Assembly: GCA_963713085.1 (NCBI GenBank)
Contig: CAVQKQ010000009.1
Span: forward strand, 62,001 to 126,000
DNA: 64,000 nt
Source: PFJX01 sp963713085
Lineage (GTDB): Bacteria; Pseudomonadota; Gammaproteobacteria; Burkholderiales; Thiobacillaceae
Direction: 5' to 3'
Of the stretch, positions 10,585-17,689 are shown in pieces. Positions within the stretch are counted from its first letter, which is position 1, and the number at the start of each line of letters is the position of its first letter. Below the pieces are notes generated by a model, which worked only from the letters and a program-made list of their open reading frames with translations, was not told the origin of the DNA and did no database searches. The position numbers were made by a program, and so were the translations under genes.

Positions 10585-11438
10585 CCACCGGCTATCTCAA
10601 CGGGGAATACCTGCCCCTGGAGGAAGCCCGCATCCCGGTGATGGACCGGGGGTTCCTGTTCGGAGACGGGGTGTACGAGGTGATCCCGGTCTATGGCCGC
10701 CGGCCGTTCCGCCTGGCGGACCACTTGAAGCGGCTCCAGGAAAGTCTCGATGGCATCCGCCTGGACAACCCCCATTCCGTCTCTGAATGGGGCGAACTGG
10801 TACGGGAGATCGTGGAGCGGGCGGAATGGGACGACCTCGGCGTCTATCTCCAGGTAACGCGGGGCGCGGGACCACGCGACCACGCCTTCCCGAAGACCAC
10901 ATGGCCCACGGTGTTTCTCATGCCCTTGCCGATGTCCGCGCCGACGGCGCAATGGGTGGCCGGCGGGGTGGCGGCCATCACGGCCCAGGACCATCGCTGG
11001 CTGCGCTGCGATCTCAAGACCACCTCGCTGCTGGCCAACGTGCTGTTGCGCCAGCTTTCGGTGGATGCGGGCTGTGCCGAAACCATCTTGGTGCGGAATG
11101 GTTTCCTGACGGAAGGTGCCTCCAGCAGCGTGTTCATGGTCAAGCAGGGCGTCATCCTGGTCCCACCCCAGTCCAACCTGGTCCTGCCCGGCATCACCCA
11201 CGACGTGGTGCTGGAGATCATCCGGCGCGAAGGACTGGCCCATGCGGTCCGCCCGGTCTCGGAACGGGAGCTGCGCGAGGCGGATGAAATCTGGCTCACC
11301 TCCTCCACCAAGGAAGTCCTGGCCGTCACCACCCTGGACGGCCGTCCGGTGGGCGACGGCAAACCAGGACCGGTGTACCGGCATGTGCTCGCGGCCTACC
11401 AGGACTACAAGCAGACGGTGATGCGGGGCGGCGCATGA
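10581..11438 (+). CDS. dat: D-amino-acid transaminase (class IV PLP enzyme)
   Basis: A 285-residue fold-type IV aminotransferase that interconverts D-Ala and D-Glu with their keto acids. The PLP lysine is Lys146 in RCDLKTTSLLAN. The N-terminus GYLNGEYLPLEEARIPVMDR and DRGFLFGDGVYEVIPV are typical of the D-amino acid branch. The GTG start overlaps the dacA stop by four bases and the stop overlaps the next gene, so it is coupled to both. Context suggests recycling of D-Ala released by DacA; that link is inference. Confidence 0.9.
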   Translation: MTTGYLNGEYLPLEEARIPVMDRGFLFGDGVYEVIPVYGRRPFRLADHLKRLQESLDGIRLDNPHSVSEWGELVREIVERAEWDDLGVYLQVTRGAGPRDHAFPKTTWPTVFLMPLPMSAPTAQWVAGGVAAITAQDHRWLRCDLKTTSLLANVLLRQLSVDAGCAETILVRNGFLTEGASSSVFMVKQGVILVPPQSNLVLPGITHDVVLEIIRREGLAHAVRPVSERELREADEIWLTSSTKEVLAVTTLDGRPVGDGKPGPVYRHVLAAYQDYKQTVMRGGA

Positions 11439-11698
11439 GCGAAGACAGCCTGCTGGAATTCCCCTGCGACTTCCCCATCAAAATCATGGGCCGGCGCAGC
11501 GACGACTTCGCCCAGACCGTGGTGGCCATCGTGCTGCGCCATGCCCCGGACTTCCCGGCCGAAACCGTGGAGATGCGCGCCTCCAGCGGCGGCGGCTATC
11601 TCTCCGTGACCTGCACCATCCGGGCCGTGTCCCGGGCGCAACTGGATAAGCTCTATCTGGAATTGACCGGCCATCCGGACGTCAAAGTCGTGCTGTAG
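11435..11698 (+). CDS. ybeD: DUF493 family protein (YbeD-like)
   Basis: An 87-residue DUF493 protein with LEFPCDFPIKIMGR and VTCTIRAVSRAQLDKLY, the family's ACT-like beta-alpha-beta fold. In many proteobacteria this gene links dacA and dat to the lipoate genes lipB-lipA and has been proposed to have a regulatory role. Here the lipoate genes do not follow; the next gene is an unrelated signalling protein after a 130-bp gap. The start overlaps the dat stop in ATGA. Confidence 0.88.
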   Translation: MSEDSLLEFPCDFPIKIMGRRSDDFAQTVVAIVLRHAPDFPAETVEMRASSGGGYLSVTCTIRAVSRAQLDKLYLELTGHPDVKVVL

Positions 11699-11830
11699 CC
11701 ACCGCCGGTACCAGGCATCCCGTCTCCCATCGCATCGCCAAGAGATTCCGTCGCCGCGACGCGGCATAATTGAGCCACCAGTCGGGACGGTCAGGCCGGC
11801 AGAACAGGGGGAAACATCCAGGATGGACAG

Positions 11831-13756
11831 GTGCAAGTGATGATCGAGCTTGCCAAGGCGCGCTTCGCCACGCTCAAGGCGGGCGGCATGCTGCCTTCGC
11901 CCCAGGGCGTCGCCTTGGCGGTATTGGAGCTCACCCAACGCAACGACGCCAGCGTCCAGACCCTGACCCACCTGGTACAGACCGATCCGGCCATGGCCGG
12001 CCGCATCCTGCGCTATGCCAACGCCGTCCACGGCGGCAGCCTGCGCCACATCGCCTCCCTGTCCCATGCCATCGTGTTCCTGGGCCTGTTCCGTGTGCGT
12101 CAGATCGCCCTGGGCTTCTCCCTGGTGGACCACTACCGCAGCGGCGCCTGCCCCACATTCGATTACCTCGGTTATTGGACCGCCTCCCTGGCCACCGGCA
12201 TCACCGCACAGCTGGTCTCAACCCAGGCCCAATGTCCACCGGAGGAGAGCTTCACCTGCGGTCTGCTTTCCGGCATCGGCAGCCTTGCCCTGGCCACGGT
12301 GTTCCCGGTGGAATACGGCGAGATGCTGGTACGGGACCTGAGCCTGCTGGCCCTTAGGGAAGCGGAATCCGAAAGCTTCGGCATAAATCACGCCGCCCTT
12401 TCCGCAGAACTGCTGGAGGACTGGGGATTGCCGGAGATCTTCCACCAGGCCGTGCGCTATCACGAACTGCCGACGGAGGCCCCGTTCGCGGCGGGTTCCC
12501 GGACCCAGGCCCTGACCAATGCCCTGCATTTCTCCAGCAAGGTCGGGGCGCTGCTCAACCTGGACGACGCCCAGCGCTGGGAGCGCCTGCCCTCCCTGTA
12601 TCATGCCGCGGCCCAGCTGGGCCTGGAGGACACCCAGGTTCCGCCCCTGGTAGAGAGCGTGGTCAGCCAATGGCAGGACTGGGGCCGGGAACTGCGCCTG
12701 CCCACGCGGGATTTCAGCGACATCAAGCTGCTGCTCACCACGCCGCCCGATCCGTCGCGGGATCAGGGACTAGCCGCCCTGATGATCCTGCCCATGCGCC
12801 TGGCGCTGATCGCCCAGGACGCCGAACTGATGCGCGATCTGGCGGCCACCCTGGATGCCATGGGCCTGCTGGTGGAACTGGCCTCGAACCGGGAAAGCGC
12901 CCTGCGTCTGCTGGGTGAAAACCAGACCGACATCATGATGGTGGAACTGCCGGACAGCGGCGATGAGTCGGCCAGGCTGCTACGGGAACTGCGCGCCAGC
13001 GAGGGCGGGCGTCAGGCCTACTGCATCGCCCTGATCCCGCCCGAGGCGGAGGCCAATGTGGCCAAGCTGATGCTGGCCGGGGCTTCCGATTATCTGCTGC
13101 GCAACTACTCCGAGGCCTCCCTGGTGGCCCGGCTCGGCTCCGCCCAGCGGGTGGTGGCCCTCCAAGGGGCGATCCGCACCGAGCGGGAGTCGGTGATCCG
13201 CTCTTCGGGGGAATGGGCCCGCAGCAACCGGCGCCTGCTCCAGGAGGCACTGACCGATCCCCTGACTCGTCTGCACAACCGTCGCTACGGCCTGGACCGC
13301 TTCAACCAGGAATGGTCGTTTGCCGTCCACAGCAATTCGCCCCTGTCCTGCATCATGCTCGATATCGATCATTTCAAGGACATCAACGATCAGCGCGGCC
13401 ACGATACCGGCGACATTGTCCTGACCCAGATGGCCCGGGTGATCCAGAACAGCTGCCGCAAGGATGACGTGGTATTCCGCTTCGGCGGCGAGGAATTCTG
13501 CATCGTCTGCCCCGGCACGCCGCTCCAGGAGGCCATTCTGCTGGGAGAACGCATCGTCAAGGCGATCCGCAGGGAAAGATTCGGCCAGGTAGGCGACCTG
13601 TTCCGGGTGACCATCAGCGCCGGCGCCGCCACCCGCGACCCCAAGGATGCCGACGTGAAGACCCTCATCGCCCGGGCGGACCGCGCCCTCTATGCCGCCA
13701 AGAACAACGGCCGGGACCGGGTCATGGCGGCGCGGAGCAACGTGGAACCCGGCTGA
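11831..13756 (+). CDS. HDOD - receiver-like - GGDEF signalling protein
   Basis: A 641-residue cytoplasmic protein with three modules. Residues 1 to about 270 are an HDOD domain (LVQTDPAMAGRILRYAN, FLGLFRVRQIALG). About 320-440 resemble a receiver domain in which the phospho-acceptor Asp is Glu372 (MMVELPDSG), so phosphorylation is unlikely. About 475-635 are a GGDEF domain with intact FGGEEF (552-556), expected to make cyclic di-GMP. The first codon is GTG at 11831; an ATG three codons later at 11840 is an alternative. It is convergent with the next gene with an 8-bp gap. Confidence 0.85.
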   Translation: MQVMIELAKARFATLKAGGMLPSPQGVALAVLELTQRNDASVQTLTHLVQTDPAMAGRILRYANAVHGGSLRHIASLSHAIVFLGLFRVRQIALGFSLVDHYRSGACPTFDYLGYWTASLATGITAQLVSTQAQCPPEESFTCGLLSGIGSLALATVFPVEYGEMLVRDLSLLALREAESESFGINHAALSAELLEDWGLPEIFHQAVRYHELPTEAPFAAGSRTQALTNALHFSSKVGALLNLDDAQRWERLPSLYHAAAQLGLEDTQVPPLVESVVSQWQDWGRELRLPTRDFSDIKLLLTTPPDPSRDQGLAALMILPMRLALIAQDAELMRDLAATLDAMGLLVELASNRESALRLLGENQTDIMMVELPDSGDESARLLRELRASEGGRQAYCIALIPPEAEANVAKLMLAGASDYLLRNYSEASLVARLGSAQRVVALQGAIRTERESVIRSSGEWARSNRRLLQEALTDPLTRLHNRRYGLDRFNQEWSFAVHSNSPLSCIMLDIDHFKDINDQRGHDTGDIVLTQMARVIQNSCRKDDVVFRFGGEEFCIVCPGTPLQEAILLGERIVKAIRRERFGQVGDLFRVTISAGAATRDPKDADVKTLIARADRALYAAKNNGRDRVMAARSNVEPG

Positions 13757-13764
13757 GCCGGGAT

Positions 13765-14658
13765 TCAATCCACTGCTTCGGCCGGGTCCGCAGTAAAAAA
13801 GCGCTCGCGCAGCGCTTCCAGCCCCAGCGCCTCCAGCAGTTCATCCAGCCGCCGAGCCGGCCTCCCGCGCGGCAGGTCCTTGTGGCTGGCGATGATTAGT
13901 TCGTTCTTCATGGAATGCTCCCAGCCCACCAGCTCGGTGACGTTGACCTGGTAGCCATGGGCCTCCAGCTGCAGGCAGCGCAGCACGTTGGTGACGTGGC
14001 TGCCGAACTCCCGGGTGTGGATGGGATGGCGCCACAGCTCGCTCAGGGCGCCGCGGCCCAGGTCCCGGCCTTTTTTCCTGCGGAACTCCGCCGCCACCTC
14101 GGCCTGGCAGCAGGGCACCAGGACGATGAAGCGGGCATTCTTGGCGAGGGCGAAGCGGATTGCATCGTCGGTGGCGGTGTCGCAGGCGTGCAGGGCGGTG
14201 ACCACGTCAACCCGTGCCGGCAGCCGTTCCGAGACGATGGAGTCCGCCACCGTCAGATTCAGGAAGGACATGGCCGGGAAGCCCAGCCTTGCCGCCAGCT
14301 CGGCGGATTTGGCCACCAGTTCCTCCCGGGTCTCGATGCCGTAGAGGTGGGAGCCGTCCTCCCGGCCCTTGAAAAACAGGTCGTAGAGGATGAAGCCCAG
14401 GTAGGACTTGCCCGCGCCGTGGTCCACCAAGCGGATGCCGTCGCCTTCCTGCTGGACCGCCTTGAGCAAGGGCTCGATGAACTGGTACAGGTGGTAGACC
14501 TGTTTCAGCTTGCGCCGGCTGTCTTGGTTCATTCGGCCATCCCGGGTCAGGATGTGCAATTCCTTCAGCAATTCAATGGATTGCCCCGGCCGGATTTCCT
14601 GCAACTCCGGAGTGGGGCCTGTCGTCGCGACGATGCGCTGCTTCAACCCCTTGGTCAT
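13765..14658 (-). CDS. SAM-dependent methyltransferase (Methyltransf_32-like)
   Basis: A 297-residue class I methyltransferase-like protein. LVDHGAGKSYLGFILYD is the SAM-binding motif I, YGIETREELV the acidic motif II, and VTALHACDTATDDAI with the later VLVPCCQ are typical of the RRNAD1/GSTCD-like group of methyltransferases. The substrate is not known. It is 16 bp upstream of the GFA-like gene's end and probably lies downstream of it in the same unit. Confidence 0.75.
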   Translation of the reverse strand: MTKGLKQRIVATTGPTPELQEIRPGQSIELLKELHILTRDGRMNQDSRRKLKQVYHLYQFIEPLLKAVQQEGDGIRLVDHGAGKSYLGFILYDLFFKGREDGSHLYGIETREELVAKSAELAARLGFPAMSFLNLTVADSIVSERLPARVDVVTALHACDTATDDAIRFALAKNARFIVLVPCCQAEVAAEFRRKKGRDLGRGALSELWRHPIHTREFGSHVTNVLRCLQLEAHGYQVNVTELVGWEHSMKNELIIASHKDLPRGRPARRLDELLEALGLEALRERFFTADPAEAVD

Positions 14659-14674
14659 GCATTCCCCCTTGCCA

Positions 14675-15079
14675 TCACCGACCCGGCTCGTAGCCGTCGT
14701 AGCGGGGCAGGTCGCCGCAGATATCTTCCCAATTGGCCTTCGAGCCGGCGAAGATGTGGGCCTGGGGCCGCTCGGCGATGTCCGACTCGATGGTGCCCAG
14801 GCGCACTCTTACCTGGTCCGGCCGGGCCGTGTTGCGGCTCATGATGGGGGAGCCGCAATGCCGGCAGAAGTATTTCGTCTGGCCCGGGGAGGATTCGTAG
14901 CCGGTCAGTTCCGTCTCGCCGGCAATGATCCGGAACGCCTCGGCCCGGACGATGCCGTTGGCGGCGAAGGCGCTGCCCTGGGCCTTGCGGCAGCGGGAAC
15001 AATGACAATAGACGATATTGCGGATGCCGCCGTCGATCTCGAAGCGCACCGCATTGCACAGACAACCGCCCTGGTACAT
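14675..15079 (-). CDS. GFA-type (CENP-V/GFA fold) zinc-binding protein
   Basis: A 134-residue member of the GFA family. Cysteines in GGCLCNAV (Cys6, Cys8), YCHCSRCRK (Cys25, Cys27, Cys30) and YFCRHCGSPI (Cys72, Cys75) give the two zinc sites. The founding member was described as glutathione-dependent formaldehyde-activating, but most small family members have no assigned substrate, so no reaction is claimed here. Confidence 0.85.
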   Translation of the reverse strand: MYQGGCLCNAVRFEIDGGIRNIVYCHCSRCRKAQGSAFAANGIVRAEAFRIIAGETELTGYESSPGQTKYFCRHCGSPIMSRNTARPDQVRVRLGTIESDIAERPQAHIFAGSKANWEDICGDLPRYDGYEPGR

Positions 15080-15108
15080 GGTTCATCCTCCTTGGCCGGG
15101 CTACGTGA

Positions 15109-15387
15109 TCAACCACGCCCGTAGGCCTGGCGCAATTCCACCTTGGCCTGCTCCAGGATAGCGCGTTGCTTCGCGTCCAGGTGCCTGCCGGCCCGGTTGA
15201 TGTAGAACACCAGCATGGACATGGCGGAGCGGAACGGCGCCGCCTTGCGCCGGACACTGGTGTCCGCCGAATGCTTCAGGGACAGGGCGATCCGCACCGG
15301 GTCGTCCCAGGTGAAGACCCCCGCCTCCAGGTCCAGCGCGTCGCTCTCCCGGGTGACCCGCCCGGACCAGTTCTGCTTCTCAACCAT
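15109..15387 (-). CDS. DUF3175 family protein
   Basis: A basic, 92-residue protein starting MVEKQNWSGRVTRESDALDL. The run DALDLEAGVFTWDDPVRIA followed by LKHSADTSVRRKAAPFRSAM and SMLVFYINRAGR matches the uncharacterised DUF3175 family. The ATG at 15387 fits family starts; an earlier in-frame ATG at 15405 would add six residues. Function unknown. Confidence 0.78.
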   Translation of the reverse strand: MVEKQNWSGRVTRESDALDLEAGVFTWDDPVRIALSLKHSADTSVRRKAAPFRSAMSMLVFYINRAGRHLDAKQRAILEQAKVELRQAYGRG

Positions 15388-15447
15388 CACGGCCCTCGTT
15401 GGCAACCCGTCCGTCCCGCCGGCGCAGTATGGGAATCATGCCGCCCC

Positions 15448-16266
15448 CTAGCCCGGGCTGTGGCGCGTCTTGCAGTTCACCTGTAGACACGCCTCGTCTT
15501 CCAGGCGAAAGGCGGTGAGGGCGCCGCCCCAGAGGCAGCCGGTATCCAGGGCGATGACGTCGCGTCGCAGCAATAGGCCCAGAGTGGACCAGTGGCCGAA
15601 CAGGACGCGGGCGTCCAACCCCTTGCGGTCGGGGAAGTCGAACCAGGGGATGCAGCCCGCAGGGGTCTGGTCCAGGCCCATCTTGTGCTGGTATTCCAGG
15701 CTGCCGTCCGGGTACAGAAACCGTATCCGGGTAAGCACGTTGGCGATGAAGCGCAGCCGGTCCTGGCCCTGGAGATCGGCCCGCCAGCGGCGCGGCTCGT
15801 TGCCGTACATGTCGCGCAGGAACGGACGCCAGTCCGGGCCGCGCAGCGCGGATTCGAGCTCGGCGGCCCGTACCTGAGCCTCGTCCGCGGTCCATTCCGG
15901 CGGCAGCCCGGCATGAACCATGAGCCAATTACCCTGGCGGTGCGCCATGGGCCGGTGGCGCAGCCAGGTCAGCAATTCGTCCCGGTCCGGCGCCGCCAGG
16001 ATGGTCTCCAGGGTGTCCTTGCGGTGGGGCGGCACGAAGCCCTCGGCCACCGCGAGCAGATGCAGATCGTGGTTGCCCAGCACCGCCACCACGCTGTCGT
16101 CGTGTTCCACGCACCAGCGCAGCACCGCCAGGGAGTCCTCGCCCCGGTTGACCAGGTCGCCGGTGATCCAGACCCGGTCCCGGGCCGGTTGGAAGCCGAC
16201 ATGATCCAGCAGTTCCAGCAGGGCCCCGTGGCAACCCTGGATGTCGCCGATGACGTAGGTGCTCAT
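15448..16266 (-). CDS. apaH: Symmetrical bis(5'-nucleosyl)-tetraphosphatase
   Basis: ApaH (272 aa) hydrolyses Ap4A to two ADP. The metallophosphoesterase signature is complete: YVIGDIQGC, WITGDLVNRGE, VLGNHDLHLL, and later WLMVHAGLPPEW and FGHWSTLG. The start overlaps the ttcA stop by four bases (ATGA), so it is translated after ttcA even though the functions differ. Family length is normal. Confidence 0.96.
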   Translation of the reverse strand: MSTYVIGDIQGCHGALLELLDHVGFQPARDRVWITGDLVNRGEDSLAVLRWCVEHDDSVVAVLGNHDLHLLAVAEGFVPPHRKDTLETILAAPDRDELLTWLRHRPMAHRQGNWLMVHAGLPPEWTADEAQVRAAELESALRGPDWRPFLRDMYGNEPRRWRADLQGQDRLRFIANVLTRIRFLYPDGSLEYQHKMGLDQTPAGCIPWFDFPDRKGLDARVLFGHWSTLGLLLRRDVIALDTGCLWGGALTAFRLEDEACLQVNCKTRHSPG

Positions 16267-17138
16267 GGGCCTTCGCCCTCTCCCTTCCGGAGAGGGCCAG
16301 GGTGAGGGGACGGCGTTTGCGACGGATTAGGCTGTTCCCTCTCCCCCATCCCCTCCCCCGAGGGGGGAGGGGAGTCGGATTGCAATACCATGAGCGGCTT
16401 CATGGCGGTGAGCAGGCTGGCGAACAGCTTGGGATGGGCTTTCTCCTGTTCGGCCAGCAGCTGCTTCATTTGGAAGCGCTGCATGGGCATGGCAAAACAG
16501 GCGGGGCAATTCTCGTGGATCACGGGCAGGCCGGCCTTGGCGGCGAATGCACGGGTCTGGCGCTCCCGGGCATAGACCAGGGGCCGGATCACCCGCAGGT
16601 CGCCGGCGTCGATGCGGTAATGGGCCTGCATGGTGCGCAGCCGGCCGCCGAAGAAGGCGCTCATCAGGAAGGTCTCCGCCAGGTCGTCCAGGTGCTGGGC
16701 CAGGGCCAGCACGCCGTAGCCTTGGTCCCGGGCCACCCGGTAGAGGATGCCCCGGCGCAGACGCGAGCAATAGGCGCAGAAGGAATCCCCCTTCATGTGC
16801 TCGGCCGCGTCGGCGACGATGGGCTGGGACTCGTAGAAATAGGGTACGCCCAGTTCGGCCATGTACCCCTTCAGGGGCGAGGGATCGAATTCGGGGGACT
16901 GGGGGTCCACGGTGCAGGCGGCCAGTTCGAACCTCACCGGCGCCCGCTTCCGCAGGTGCAGCAGGACGTGGAGCAGGGACAGGCTGTCCTTGCCGCCGGA
17001 AAGGCCCAGCAGGACCCGGTCGCCGTCCCGGATCATGGCGTAGTCGCCGATGGCCCGGCCGGCCGCCGTGACCAGGGAGCGCGAAGGGGTGACGGGTTGG
17101 ACTGCTGGAGACGTTGTTGCCAGGTCGATGGCCGTCAT
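16263..17138 (-). CDS. ttcA: tRNA 2-thiocytidine(32) biosynthesis protein TtcA
   Basis: TtcA (291 aa here) is an iron-sulfur, ATP-dependent enzyme that thiolates C32 of certain tRNAs. The PP-loop SGGKDS is at 47-52; CxxC pairs are Cys121/Cys124 (SFCAYCSR) and Cys211/Cys214 (NCPACF). The conserved part ends near residue 253; the last 38 residues (rich in P, S, G, E) are read out of a palindromic repeat at 16276-16373. The ATG at 17138 overlaps the upstream stop in ATGA; the longer reading to 17540 is the thioredoxin gene in another frame. Confidence 0.93.
   Translation of the reverse strand: MTAIDLATTSPAVQPVTPSRSLVTAAGRAIGDYAMIRDGDRVLLGLSGGKDSLSLLHVLLHLRKRAPVRFELAACTVDPQSPEFDPSPLKGYMAELGVPYFYESQPIVADAAEHMKGDSFCAYCSRLRRGILYRVARDQGYGVLALAQHLDDLAETFLMSAFFGGRLRTMQAHYRIDAGDLRVIRPLVYARERQTRAFAAKAGLPVIHENCPACFAMPMQRFQMKQLLAEQEKAHPKLFASLLTAMKPLMVLQSDSPPPSGEGMGEREQPNPSQTPSPHPGPLRKGEGEGP
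16276..16373. repeat. Two GC-rich palindromes of the dispersed intergenic type
   Basis: CCCTCTCC at 16276-16283 pairs with GGAGAGGG at 16289-16296 (5-base loop). TCCCCTCCCCC at 16349-16359 pairs perfectly with GGGGGAGGGGA at 16363-16373 (3-base loop). Sequences of this kind are scattered through many beta- and gammaproteobacterial genomes between genes. Here both arms are inside the reading frame of ttcA and code for its C-terminal tail. Confidence 0.75.
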
Positions 17139-17683
17139 AGCAGGGGCTTGACCAGGGCTTCCAGGCGGGACTCGGTCACCGCGCCCGAGAAGGTGGCGAC
17201 GGCCTTGCCCTGGCGGTCGAACAACACGGAATAAGGCAGCCCGCCCAGACGGTTGCCGGCCTCCCGGGACAGGTCCACTCCCTCCACGCCGCCCAGCAGG
17301 ACGGGGTAGTTGATGCCGGTCTCGTCGGCGTAGGCCTGCACCTTGTCCGCCTCGTCCAAGGCCACGCCGACGAATTGCAGGCCCTGGCCGCCCAGCCGCG
17401 CTTGGAGACGGATGAAATCGGGGATCTCCTTGCGGCAGGGTGGGCACCAGGGCGCCCAGAAGTTCACCAGCAGCACCTTGCCGCGCCATTGCCGCATGGC
17501 TTGGGGCCGTTGCGCCAGATCCGGCAACCGGGCATCCCATAATGCGGCGGGTCGCACCGTCTCCGGGGTGCCCAGGTCCGCCTGTTCGGTCGTCAGATAA
17601 CGCCCGGCGACGATACCCGCGGCCCCGAAGGCCAGGGCCACGACGAACAGGGTGGTCTTGGGCAATTTCATGCCAACCCGCAA
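17135..17683 (-). CDS. TlpA/ResA-like periplasmic thiol-disulfide oxidoreductase
   Basis: A 182-residue membrane-anchored thioredoxin. A hydrophobic N-terminal segment (TTLFVVALAFGAAGIVAG) anchors it, then FWAPWCPPCRKE holds the redox pair Cys80/Cys83. LGGLPYSVLFDRQG contains the usual proline opposite the active site. MKLPKTT at 17671 is an alternative start. It is just downstream of dsbD, which supplies electrons to periplasmic thioredoxins of this kind; the pairing is inference from neighbourhood and family. Confidence 0.88.
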   Translation of the reverse strand: MRVGMKLPKTTLFVVALAFGAAGIVAGRYLTTEQADLGTPETVRPAALWDARLPDLAQRPQAMRQWRGKVLLVNFWAPWCPPCRKEIPDFIRLQARLGGQGLQFVGVALDEADKVQAYADETGINYPVLLGGVEGVDLSREAGNRLGGLPYSVLFDRQGKAVATFSGAVTESRLEALVKPLL

Positions 17684-17689
17684 GCCGGG

